NCBI RefSeq assembly: GCF_023897065.1
Contig: NZ_JAMHIV010000028.1
Span: 62,001 to 126,000, forward strand
Length of the DNA stretch: 64,000 bases
Source of the DNA: Crossiella sp. SN42
GTDB taxonomy: Bacteria > Actinomycetota > Actinomycetes > Mycobacteriales > Pseudonocardiaceae
Reading direction: 5' to 3'
A program made the position numbers and the translations under genes. This document shows, one piece after another, positions 19,868-28,470 of the stretch. How positions within the stretch are numbered: the stretch's first letter is position 1; every line of letters starts with the position of its first letter. Under the pieces are notes generated by a model. It saw only the letters and a list, made by a program, of their open reading frames with translations. It made no database searches and had not been told where the DNA came from.

Positions 19868-20764
19868 TTACGAGCCCGCGTTCTGCTTCACGAAGTCCCA
19901 GGCCACGTCCTGCGGGTTCTCCTTGTCCACCTCGATCCGCTTGACCGCGGCGGCCAGCTTCTCGGTGGTGATCTTCTTGGAGATCTGGTTCAGGGCGAGC
20001 TTGGCGGCGTCCTTGAGCTTGCCGCTCTTGGCCAGCGGGATGACGTTCTGCGCCGGGTACATGTTCTTCGGGTCGGCCAGCTGCACGAAGTTGTTGGTGC
20101 TGATCGCCGAGGCCGTGGTGAACAGGTTGGCCACCTGGGCCGAGCCGCCCTTGATCGCGTCCAGGGTGACCGGGCCGCCCGCGTCGGTGGAGCGGATCTC
20201 CTTGAAGGTGCAGTTGTACAGCTGCTTGATCTTGGCTTCCCAGCGGGTCTTCCACTCGCCTGCCGCGGCCAGGGTCAGCTGCGGGCACTTCGGGCCCAGG
20301 TCGGCCATGGACTTCAGGTTGAACTGCTGGGACACCTGCTGGGTCACCACCAGCACGTCCTTGTCCTCACCCGGCGCGGGCTCCAGCACCTCGAGGTCCG
20401 GGCCGGTCTTCTGCTTGAGCGCGTTGTAGACGTCCTCGGACTTGGTCAGCGTGGTGGCCGGGTCCAGCGCCTGCAACAGGTTGCCGCTGTAGTCGGGCAC
20501 CAGGGTGAACGAGCCGTCCTTGAGGCCCTTGAGCACCACCTCGCGCGCCGACACCGGGCTGGCCACCTCGGACTTGACCCCCGCTTCGCGCAGCACGGTG
20601 GCGTAGATCTGGGCCAGCAGCTTGTTCTCCGGGAAGTCGACCGAGCCGATCTTGATCGTCCCGTCCGCGGCGGGCGCGTTGTCCTTGAGCGGGTCCGATG
20701 GCGCCCCGCAGGCGCTCACCGCGGCCAGGACCAGTACGGCCAGCGCCGCCAGGTTCCGCTTCAT
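19868..20764 (-). CDS. Osmoprotectant ABC transporter, substrate-binding lipoprotein (OpuBC/OpuCC/ProX-like)
   Basis: The 298-residue binding protein starts MKRNLAALAVLVLAAVSACG, with a lipobox ending at Cys, so it should be anchored outside the membrane. The mature part (IKIGSVDFPENKLLAQIYATVL, then PDYSGNLLQALDP) is characteristic of glycine betaine/choline/carnitine-binding OpuAC-domain proteins. Its ATG shares a base with the TAA stop of the upstream permease. It is last of four genes in the order ATPase, permease, permease, binding protein. Confidence 0.93.
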   Translation of the reverse strand: MKRNLAALAVLVLAAVSACGAPSDPLKDNAPAADGTIKIGSVDFPENKLLAQIYATVLREAGVKSEVASPVSAREVVLKGLKDGSFTLVPDYSGNLLQALDPATTLTKSEDVYNALKQKTGPDLEVLEPAPGEDKDVLVVTQQVSQQFNLKSMADLGPKCPQLTLAAAGEWKTRWEAKIKQLYNCTFKEIRSTDAGGPVTLDAIKGGSAQVANLFTTASAISTNNFVQLADPKNMYPAQNVIPLAKSGKLKDAAKLALNQISKKITTEKLAAAVKRIEVDKENPQDVAWDFVKQNAGS

Positions 20765-21543
20765 TACCTTGTCCCTCCAGCGACACCGGACTCCGCGGTC
20801 CGGGTCTCGATCTTGGCTGAGTTGTTGTCCCCGTTGGACTTCGCCCGGACCTTGGTCGCGCCGCGGGCGATCGCCGCCGCGCGCGCCGCCACCCGCAGGC
20901 CACGCGGCACCACGATCCGCTGGAGTCCTGCCAGCAGCAGGTCCAGCACCACCGCGAGCAGCGCCACCGCGAACGCGCCCGCCACCACCTTCGGGTAGTC
21001 GTAGATCCGCATGCCGTCCAGCAGCACCCGGCCCAGTCCCCCGAGTCCGACGTAGGCCGCGACCGCCGCGGTCGCCACCACCTGCAGCATCGCGTTGCGC
21101 AGGCCGCCCAGCAGCAGCGGCAGCGCGTTGGGCACCTCGACCTGCCACAGCCGCTGCCAGCCGGTCATGCCCATGCCGCGGGCGGCGTCGACCACCCCGG
21201 CGTCGGTGTCCTGCACGCCCGCGTAGGTGCCTGCCAGGATCGGCGGCACCGCGAGCACGATCAGCGCGATCAGGGTGGAGACCTGGGAGCCGCCGCCGAG
21301 CAGGAACAGGAAGGTCACCAGGCCCAGCGTGGGCAGCGCGCGCATCGCGTTGGAGGCGCCGACCAGCACCAGCCCGCCGCGCCCGGTGTGCCCGACGAAC
21401 AGGCCCAGCGGGATGCCGATGGCCGCGGCGCCGAACACCGCGATCAGCGTGTAGTAGAGGTGCTCGGCCAACCGGTTGGGCAGGCCGTCCGGCCCCTGCC
21501 AGTGCGCGGGGTCGGCCAGCCAGTCGATCAGCTGCTGAATCAC
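20764..21543 (-). CDS. Osmoprotectant ABC transporter permease 2
   Basis: This 259-residue inner-membrane permease of the BPD_transp_1 type has about five to six helices and the ATPase-contact (EAA) loop around VDAARGMGMTGWQRLWQVEVP. It pairs with the other permease to form the channel for betaine-like solutes. GTG at 21543 overlaps the upstream permease stop. A basic C-terminal tail of ~45 residues rich in Arg, Lys and Ala follows the last helix; its role is unknown. Confidence 0.92.
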   Translation of the reverse strand: MIQQLIDWLADPAHWQGPDGLPNRLAEHLYYTLIAVFGAAAIGIPLGLFVGHTGRGGLVLVGASNAMRALPTLGLVTFLFLLGGGSQVSTLIALIVLAVPPILAGTYAGVQDTDAGVVDAARGMGMTGWQRLWQVEVPNALPLLLGGLRNAMLQVVATAAVAAYVGLGGLGRVLLDGMRIYDYPKVVAGAFAVALLAVVLDLLLAGLQRIVVPRGLRVAARAAAIARGATKVRAKSNGDNNSAKIETRTAESGVAGGTR

Positions 21544-22211
21544 GCCGCGCCTCCGGTTCCGACCCTGGTCCACGGGGTGAGCACCTTGCGCAGCACCACC
21601 AGCGCCCCGTCCACCAGGGCCGCCAGCACCAGGGTGAGCACGATGCCGACGATGATCGGCGGGAAGTCCTGCACCCGGAACCCGTCGGTGAACAGCACGC
21701 CGAGCCCGCCGACGCCGATCAGCGCGCCCACGCTGACCAGGCTGATGTTGCTGACCGCGGCCACCCGCACGCCCGCGGTGAGCACCGGCACGGACAGCGG
21801 CAGGTCGACGGCGAAGAACCGGTGCACCGGCTTGAAGCCGATCGCGGTGGCCGCGGCGATCACGTGGTTGGGCAGCGAGTCCAGCGCGTCGATCACCGGT
21901 CGCACCAGCAGCGCGGTGGTGTAGACGGTCAGCGCCACCACCACGTTGACCGGGTCGGTGATCCGGGTGCCGAGCAGGCCGGGGATCACCACGAACAGCG
22001 CCAGTGACGGGACGGTGTAGACGATGTTGGCGGTGCCCAGGAACAGGGTGCGCAGGAACCGGGTGCGCTGGGCCAGCCAGCCGAGCGGGATGGCCAGCAG
22101 CAGGCCGATCAGCACCGGGACCAGGGAGAGCAGCACGTGCTCCAGCAGGCCGCTGAGCACCCCCTCCAGGTTCGCCCGGCTGCTGAGGTAGCGACTGAAG
22201 TCGTCCAACAC
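21540..22211 (-). CDS. Osmoprotectant ABC transporter permease 1
   Basis: The 223-residue membrane permease starts MLDDFSRYLSSRANLEG (GTG). Five to six hydrophobic helices and the EAA-type loop AIGFKPVHRFFAVDLPLSVP are visible. The order and lengths fit OpuBB/OpuCB. It overlaps permease 2 by four bases and follows the ATPase gene with a two-base gap, indicating one transcript. Confidence 0.92.
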   Translation of the reverse strand: MLDDFSRYLSSRANLEGVLSGLLEHVLLSLVPVLIGLLLAIPLGWLAQRTRFLRTLFLGTANIVYTVPSLALFVVIPGLLGTRITDPVNVVVALTVYTTALLVRPVIDALDSLPNHVIAAATAIGFKPVHRFFAVDLPLSVPVLTAGVRVAAVSNISLVSVGALIGVGGLGVLFTDGFRVQDFPPIIVGIVLTLVLAALVDGALVVLRKVLTPWTRVGTGGAA

Positions 22212-22213
22212 GC

Positions 22214-23308
22214 TCAGACCCTGCCCGTCTCCTGCTCACGGTGCCGCGCCAGCAGGTCGAGCACCTGCTGCGCGGTGACCACGCCGGAGTAGCCGCCCTG
22301 CTCGTCCACCACCACGCCGAGCCCGGCCGGCGAGGACAGCGCCGCGTCCAGCGCGCCGCGCAGCGCGGTGCCGCGCACGTGCAGCGAACCGCCCGGCACC
22401 AGCGAGGCCTCCGCGACCTGGCCGTCCGCGATGGACTCCGGCGGCAGCCAGCCGCGCGGCTGGTTCCGCTCGTCCAGCGCCAGCGTCCAGCCGGTGCCGG
22501 CCCGCCGCTGCGCGCCCACCTGCACGGTGGCCACCGAGCGCAGGTCCAGCTCGCCATCCTCCACAAAGGACAGTCCGCGGTAGCCGCGGTCCTTGCCCAC
22601 GAAGTTGGCCACGAAGTCGTTGGCGGGCCTGGTCAACAGCTCCGCCGGGGTGGCGTACTGGGCGAGCACGCCGCCCTGCCGGAACACCGCGATCTTCTCG
22701 CCGATCCGGACCGCCTCGTCGATGTCGTGGGTGACGAAGACGATGGTCTTGTCCAGCTCGGCCTGCAACCGCAGCAGCTCGTCCTGAAGTCCTTCGCGCA
22801 CAACCGGATCCACCGCGCTGAACGGCTCGTCCATGAGCAGCACCGGCGGGTCCGCGGCCAGCGCCCTGGCCACCCCGACCCGCTGCTGCTGCCCGCCGGA
22901 GAGCTGCGCGGGGTACCGCGAGCCCAGCGCCGAGGGCAGGCCGACGGTCTCCAGCAGCTCGGCCGCGCGGGCCCGCGCCTTGCGCCGGGTCCAGCCGGAG
23001 AGCAGCGGCACGGTGGCGATGTTGTCCAGCACGCTGCGGTGCGGGAACAGGCCCGCCTGCTGGATCACGTAGCCGATGCCGCGGCGCAGCAGCGCCGGGT
23101 CGGAGTCCCTGATGTCGTTTCCGTTGACCAGGATGGTGCCCGAGGTGGGTTCCACCATCCGGTTGACCATGCGGAGCGAGGTGGTCTTCCCGCAGCCGGA
23201 CGGCCCGACGAACACGGTGATCGTGCCCGCCTGCACGGAGAGGGTCAGCTCGTCGACGGCGACGGTGCCGTCATCGAAGCGTTTGGTCACGGCCTGGAAC
23301 TCGATCAC
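22214..23308 (-). CDS. Osmoprotectant ABC transporter ATPase with CBS domain (OpuBA/OpuCA-like)
   Basis: This 364-residue ATP-binding subunit energises the betaine/choline-type importer. Walker A (GPSGCGKTT), Q-loop, signature LSGGQQQR, Walker B VLLMDEPF and FVTHDIDEA are intact. After residue ~255 it carries a CBS-type region (RGALDAALSSPAGLGVVVDEQ), as in OpuCA proteins where such domains sense ionic strength. GTG 23308 is preferred to an upstream start because the conserved MIEFQAVTKRF begins here and a purine-rich AGGGGGG lies before it. It is divergent from the BpsA-like gene over 123 bp. Confidence 0.94.
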   Translation of the reverse strand: MIEFQAVTKRFDDGTVAVDELTLSVQAGTITVFVGPSGCGKTTSLRMVNRMVEPTSGTILVNGNDIRDSDPALLRRGIGYVIQQAGLFPHRSVLDNIATVPLLSGWTRRKARARAAELLETVGLPSALGSRYPAQLSGGQQQRVGVARALAADPPVLLMDEPFSAVDPVVREGLQDELLRLQAELDKTIVFVTHDIDEAVRIGEKIAVFRQGGVLAQYATPAELLTRPANDFVANFVGKDRGYRGLSFVEDGELDLRSVATVQVGAQRRAGTGWTLALDERNQPRGWLPPESIADGQVAEASLVPGGSLHVRGTALRGALDAALSSPAGLGVVVDEQGGYSGVVTAQQVLDLLARHREQETGRV

Positions 23309-23431
23309 GCGAGCCCCCCTAAGGTCGTGACGGCCACTGGCCGGCCGCCGCCTGAGCAATCGACCTTAGTCCGATGGACTGACAACGGCGAGGTCAACAC
23401 CCAGTGGCCAGCCCTTTACAGTAAACGTCTT

Positions 23432-24970
23432 GTGACCGTCGACGCGCCGCTGGACCAGCTCGCCGCCCACCTGTCCGCGGCCGGACCGGGCCGCCGCCGG
23501 CTACGCGGCGTGCTCGCCCTGCTGGCCGAGGGCTGGCAGCCGCTGGCCGAGTTGATCCGCAGGCCAGCCGCCCCGCGCCGCTCGGTGGAGGAGCTGTTGA
23601 CCCTGCTCGGCCCCGACCTGGAGAGCAACGGCGACCGGCACCGCATCCAGCCGGCCCGCGCGCAGGCCTACCGCACCGCCTTCGAACTGGCCGAACTGGC
23701 GGAACCGGCAGACCCGCTGGCCGATGCTGTGAGCCAGCACACAGGGCTGCTGCCCACCATCCGGTCCGACATCGCGGCCGGCCCGCCGCCGCTGCCCGCG
23801 CTGGACCACGTGCCCGCCACCCCGGAGTCGGTGCTGCGCCGCGCGCTGTGGCTGGCCCAGCGCTACGACCTGGCCGAGGCCCGGGTGCTGTGCCTGGGCG
23901 ACCACGACCTGACCTCACTGGCGCTGTGCGCGGTGCGCCCGGACCTCCAGGTGACCGTGGTGGACCTGGACGAGCGCCTGCTCGCGCACATCGACGGCCT
24001 GGCCCGCGCCCGCGGCCACCGGATCCACTGCCTGCACGCCGACCTGCGCTTCGGCTTCCCGCCGGCCGCCACTGGCTGGGCCGACCTGGTCTTCACCGAC
24101 CCGCCCTACACCCCGGAGGGCATCGGCCTGTTCGCCACCCGCGCGGTGGAGTCGCTGCGCGATCCGGCCACCGGGCGGATCCACATCGCCTACGGCTTCA
24201 GCGAGCGCAGCCCCGCGCTGGGCGCCAAGGTGCAGCAGGAGCTGCTGCGGCTGGGCCTGGTGTTCGAGGCGCTGCTGCCGGACTTCGACCGCTACCAGGG
24301 CGCCCAGGCGGTGGGCAGCGCGAGCTCGCTCTACGTCTGCCGCCCGACCGCCAAGGCCAAGAAGACCGTTGCCGGGACCGGCATCTACACCCACGGCCCG
24401 CAGTCCATCGAGTCCACCGGTGCGGGCCAGCTCGGCCCGGTGCGCGAGCTGGCGGCCAGGGACGGCCTGGAAGTCGTTGTCCGCCAACCGGGTTGGTCCG
24501 CCCCGGTGACCGCCCGCGGCGCGGTGGCCGTGGACGCCACCGCCGACCCCGGCCCGTGGGCGCTGCGGCACCTGCTGGCCATCTCCGCGGACCGGGTGCT
24601 GCTGCTGGTGGACAACAACCACCCGGACATCACCAGCGAACGCGGCCAGCGCGCCCTGGCGGATCTTGTTGCCAGCAAGTACAAACTGCGCTTCCTGCGC
24701 AGCACCCCCGGCCCCAAGTCCGCCGTGATCGTCGCCGACCGGATCACCGAAACCCCTGCCGCGCAACAGGTCCAGCGCGCCCTGCTGGACCGCGCGCACG
24801 GCAAGCCGGGCAACATCTGGCGGGAGGCGCTGACCAGGACCGGCCTGACCAAGAACGAGGCCCGCGCCCGGATCGCCGAGCTGACCCCCGGCCTGGACCT
24901 GGGCAACCGGCTGATCGACCTGCCCCGCCACCAGCTCGCCGAGCTGCTGGCCGCGGTCTCACATGCTTGA
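23432..24970 (+). CDS. Bis-aminopropyl spermidine synthase (BpsA)-like protein
   Basis: The 512-residue protein has an N-terminal winged-helix-like part (1-~90) and then a Rossmann core matching the branched-polyamine synthase BpsA: LCLGDHDLTSLAL, VTVVDLDERLLAHI and the active-site-like FTDPPYTPEGI. In archaea this fold adds two aminopropyl groups to spermidine N4 from decarboxylated S-adenosylmethionine. About 200 residues beyond the usual BpsA length follow, roughly from residue 315, with no motif I recognise. GTG 23432 is the only plausible start in the last ~50 bases. Activity is inferred; a methyltransferase role is possible. Confidence 0.82.
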   Translation: MTVDAPLDQLAAHLSAAGPGRRRLRGVLALLAEGWQPLAELIRRPAAPRRSVEELLTLLGPDLESNGDRHRIQPARAQAYRTAFELAELAEPADPLADAVSQHTGLLPTIRSDIAAGPPPLPALDHVPATPESVLRRALWLAQRYDLAEARVLCLGDHDLTSLALCAVRPDLQVTVVDLDERLLAHIDGLARARGHRIHCLHADLRFGFPPAATGWADLVFTDPPYTPEGIGLFATRAVESLRDPATGRIHIAYGFSERSPALGAKVQQELLRLGLVFEALLPDFDRYQGAQAVGSASSLYVCRPTAKAKKTVAGTGIYTHGPQSIESTGAGQLGPVRELAARDGLEVVVRQPGWSAPVTARGAVAVDATADPGPWALRHLLAISADRVLLLVDNNHPDITSERGQRALADLVASKYKLRFLRSTPGPKSAVIVADRITETPAAQQVQRALLDRAHGKPGNIWREALTRTGLTKNEARARIAELTPGLDLGNRLIDLPRHQLAELLAAVSHA

Positions 24971-27900
24971 GTCGGCCTTGGGCACGTGCAGCCTGCCCAG
25001 CGAGAGCACCGCGCGGAACTCCCTCGGCGGCACCGCCCTGGAGAACAGCCAGCCCTGGTAGGCGTCCACGCCGACGCCGCGCAGGATGTTGAACTGGGTC
25101 GCGGTCTCCACGCCCTCGGCCACGCAGCTGCGGCCCATCGCGCGCGCCATGTCCACCACCGCGCGGGCCACCGCGAAGTCCGAGGGGTCCTTGCCGACCC
25201 CGGAGACGAACCTGCGGTCCACCTTGATGATCTGCGCGGGCAGGTCCTTAAGCCGGGCCAGCGAGGAGTAGCCGGTGCCGAAGTCGTCCACCGCGAAGCG
25301 CACCCCGCGCTCGACCAGCTCGGCCATCACCGCGCGGGTCTTGGACGGCAGGTCCACCAGGCTGGTCTCCACCAGCTCCAGGATCACCCGGTCCCACTCG
25401 ATGCCGCTCTCCGCGACCGCGGTGGCCACGATGTCCACGAAGTCCTGGTCACCGGGCAGCAACCCGGCCAGGTTGACCGCGACGCCGGGCGCCTTGGCGC
25501 CGTTGGCCGAGGGCCAGTTCGCCGCCTCCTTCAGCGCCGCGCGCAGCACCCAGCGGTCCAGCTCGCGCAGCAGGTCGCCCTGTTCGGCCACCGGCAGGAA
25601 GACATCCGGCGCGAGCAGGCCCCGGTCCGGGTGCGGCCAGCGGACCAGCGCCTCGGCGGTGATCACCAGGCCGCTGGAGTCGACCACCGGCTGGAAGTGC
25701 AGGGCCAGGCCGTCGCGGGCCAGCGCGTCGCGCAGCTGGCCCTCCAGGTGCACCTGCCAGTCCGCGGAGGCCATCAGCGCGGCACTGGCCAGTGAGACCC
25801 GGCCCGCGCCGCGCCGCTTGGCCTCGAACATGGCCGCGTCGGCGAAGCGCAGCAGGTCATCGCCAGTGGCGCGGGAGCCGTTGGGCACCGCGGCGCCGAT
25901 CGAGGCGGAGATCCGGACCAGCTGGCCGTGCACCGGCACCACCGTGCGCAGCAGGCTGGAGACCTTGGTGGCCAGCGCGTCCACCCCGCCGACCTCGTCG
26001 ATGTTCTCGCAGATGATCACGTACTCGTCGCCGGAGAGCCTGGCCGCGGTGCAGCCCTTGGGCAGCCCGCCCTCCAGCCGCCTGGCCAGCACCACCAGCA
26101 GCTCGTCGCCCGCGTCGTGGCCGAGGGAGTCGTTGACCCGCTTGAAGTTGTCGATGTCGCAGAACAGCACCGCCACCCCGTGCGGGTGGTCGCCGTGCAG
26201 CAGCCCGGCCAGCAGCTCCTTGACCGCGGCCCGGTTCGGCAGGCCGGTCAGGTCGTCGTGGGTGGCCTGGTGCTTGAGCGCCTCGGCGGTGCGGCGGCGC
26301 TCGGTGATGTCCTGGAAGACCACCAGGGAGAACCGGCGGCCGTCGTCCTGCACGGACAGCGCCACGTGCAGCTCGCAGTAGACCGGCTCGTTGTCCGAGC
26401 GCAGCAGCACCCGCTGCGGGATCTTGAGGTTCTTCTGGTCCTCGGCGGCCATCATGGCGCCGATGGAGAGCTGGTCGGAGGGCTCGTCGGGGTGGGTGAG
26501 CTGCTCGGCGGTCATCCCGCGCAGCTGCTCGAGGTCGAAGCCGAGCAGCTCGCACAGCGCGTCGTTGGCGTCGACCAGCCGCTCGCTGTCGTCGAAGATG
26601 CCGATGCCCACCGGGGTGACCGAGACCAGGTCGGCGAAGCGCTGGCTGGAGCGCTGCATCCGGGTCTCCACCACCCGCTGCTCGGTGATGTCCTGCGCGG
26701 TGCCGACCATCACCGTGCCGCCGTCGGGCGCGGCCACCGCGGCGCCGTGGCAGCGGAACACCCGCACCGCGCCGTCGCCGCGGACCAGCCGGTGCTCGCA
26801 CTCCACCGGCTGCTCGTCGACGGCCAGCTGCTGCCACAGCTCGTCCACCCACTGCCGGTCCTCGGGGTGCACCAGGTTCAGGTAGTCCTGGTAGGTGGTG
26901 CGCTGGCCGGGCGGCATCCCGTAGAGCTCGAAGAGCATCTCCGACCAGGAGGTCTCGCCGGTGGCCGGGTACCACTCCCAGGTGCCCAGCCGGGACACCC
27001 GCTGCGCGTCGTCCAGCCTGCGCCGGTCGCGCAGCAGCTGGCGTTCCAGCGCGCGCTGCTCGGTCACGTTCTGCACGGTTGCCTGCAACCGGGCCACCTT
27101 ACGGTCCTCGCCGTGCTCGGCGCGCACCCGCAGCATGTAGACCTTGTCGCCCAGCTCGCCGCGGAACTCGGTCTCCGCGGTCTCGCCGTGCTCGGCCACC
27201 AGCAGCCGGTCCCGCAGCTCGGCCAGCGCCTTGAGGTCGCCGGGGTGCACACCGGAGAGGATGTCGTTGTCCGGCACCGAGCCGACCTCGTCGAAGAGCT
27301 CGATCAGCGCCTCGCTGCGGTAGATCGTGCCCGCGGCCACCTCGTAGGTCCAGCTGCCCATGCGCGCGATCCGCTGCGCCTCCAGCAGCCGCACCCGCTC
27401 CTTGGCCAGCTCGTTCTCCACCCGCCAGGCCTCGGTGATGTCCCGGATGTAGCCGGTGATGCGGACCAGCTCGCCGCGCGCGTCGCAGTGCGACTTGGCC
27501 TCGCCGCGGATGCGCCGGATCTCGCCGTCCGGGCGGATCACCCGGTACTCGATGTCGATGGCGTCGCCGGAGTTCTTGTGGTCGCTCCAGTACGCGGCGA
27601 CCAGGTCCCGGTCCTCGGGGTGGGCCACGTCCAGCACGGCCTGCGCGCCGGGGGTGACCTGGCCGGGGGTGAGGCCGAGGATGTCGTAGTGGTTGGCCGA
27701 CCAGACGGTCTCGCCGGTGGCCGGGTCGAACTCCCAGGAGGCGATGCCTGCGACCCGCTGCACGTCGTTGAGCCGCCGCTCCTCCTCGCGCAGCGCCTGC
27801 GCGGCGGTGGCCAGGTCGGAGATGTCGACCAGCAGCACGATCTGCCGGTTGCGGCCGGGCGCGGGCAGCCGGACCACCCGCACCGGCACCTCGCCGCCGT

Positions 27901-28189
27901 CGGGGCGGCACAGCCTGATGTCCGGGTCGGCGCCGATGAGCAGCGCGCCCAGCTCCTGGCCGACCAGCTCGTCCACGGTGGCCCCGGCCAGCTCGGCGGC
28001 GGCCTTGTTCACCCTGACCACGTAGGTGTTGGCGTCGCAGAGCAGCGCGGCGGCGTCCGGGAAAGCGATCTCCAGGGACTCCGCCGAGGTGGCGTCGGCC
28101 GCGCCGTTGTCCGGGCATGGCTGAGCAGAGCCCGCGGGTTCGAGCACGTGCGGCCCTCGCCCCGTCCGCTGGACCTGCTCGGTCACCAT
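24959..28189 (-). CDS. Multi-PAS GGDEF-EAL signalling protein
   Basis: This is a ~1,076-residue soluble cyclic-di-GMP protein with no obvious membrane segment. About five PAS/PAC repeats fill residues ~35-640, several with the WEF/WEW-type PAS_3 signature (GIASWEFDPATG, LGTWEWYPATG). A GGDEF domain (~650-810) whose active-site loop reads RLSGDEYVII follows, then an EAL domain (~820-1070) with EALVRW, LELVETSLVD, FAVDDFGTGYSSL and CVAEGVET. The EAL residues are intact, whereas the GGDEF loop is altered, so phosphodiesterase activity looks more secure than cyclase activity. Start ATG 28189 follows AAGGG; an in-frame GTG lies at 28237. Confidence 0.92.
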   Translation of the reverse strand: MVTEQVQRTGRGPHVLEPAGSAQPCPDNGAADATSAESLEIAFPDAAALLCDANTYVVRVNKAAAELAGATVDELVGQELGALLIGADPDIRLCRPDGGEVPVRVVRLPAPGRNRQIVLLVDISDLATAAQALREEERRLNDVQRVAGIASWEFDPATGETVWSANHYDILGLTPGQVTPGAQAVLDVAHPEDRDLVAAYWSDHKNSGDAIDIEYRVIRPDGEIRRIRGEAKSHCDARGELVRITGYIRDITEAWRVENELAKERVRLLEAQRIARMGSWTYEVAAGTIYRSEALIELFDEVGSVPDNDILSGVHPGDLKALAELRDRLLVAEHGETAETEFRGELGDKVYMLRVRAEHGEDRKVARLQATVQNVTEQRALERQLLRDRRRLDDAQRVSRLGTWEWYPATGETSWSEMLFELYGMPPGQRTTYQDYLNLVHPEDRQWVDELWQQLAVDEQPVECEHRLVRGDGAVRVFRCHGAAVAAPDGGTVMVGTAQDITEQRVVETRMQRSSQRFADLVSVTPVGIGIFDDSERLVDANDALCELLGFDLEQLRGMTAEQLTHPDEPSDQLSIGAMMAAEDQKNLKIPQRVLLRSDNEPVYCELHVALSVQDDGRRFSLVVFQDITERRRTAEALKHQATHDDLTGLPNRAAVKELLAGLLHGDHPHGVAVLFCDIDNFKRVNDSLGHDAGDELLVVLARRLEGGLPKGCTAARLSGDEYVIICENIDEVGGVDALATKVSSLLRTVVPVHGQLVRISASIGAAVPNGSRATGDDLLRFADAAMFEAKRRGAGRVSLASAALMASADWQVHLEGQLRDALARDGLALHFQPVVDSSGLVITAEALVRWPHPDRGLLAPDVFLPVAEQGDLLRELDRWVLRAALKEAANWPSANGAKAPGVAVNLAGLLPGDQDFVDIVATAVAESGIEWDRVILELVETSLVDLPSKTRAVMAELVERGVRFAVDDFGTGYSSLARLKDLPAQIIKVDRRFVSGVGKDPSDFAVARAVVDMARAMGRSCVAEGVETATQFNILRGVGVDAYQGWLFSRAVPPREFRAVLSLGRLHVPKADSSM

Positions 28190-28303
28190 GTCCGCCCTTC
28201 CGCATCGACCGCCGCGGCGCAGGGTGGCCCGGCCCACGGCTGTCTCAGCAGTGCACCCGAGTCGACGTGGTCACGCCAACCCCCACCCGGATGCCTACCT
28301 GAA

Positions 28304-28406
28304 CGAGTGAAGGTAGTAGGTGGGACCCGGTAGGCCCACCCCCCAGAGTTGGCAATTCAGTGGCAACTTGACCACTGCCCCAGCCTGGGAGAACCACCTT
28401 CACTCG
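28304..28406. repeat. 11-bp inverted repeat with 81-bp spacer, upstream of the GGDEF-EAL gene
   Basis: CGAGTGAAGGT (28304-28314) recurs as its exact reverse complement at 28396-28406 in the 281-bp gap between the malic enzyme stop and the GGDEF-EAL start. Two half-sites this far apart suggest binding sites for one regulator (looping or two independent sites) rather than a hairpin. I see no other conserved element in this gap. Confidence 0.4.
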
Positions 28407-28470
28407 GTCAGTGTTGGCGCTGAGTAGCCGGAACGCTCGGTAACCCGGTGAACCTTGTGCCCCGACCCTT

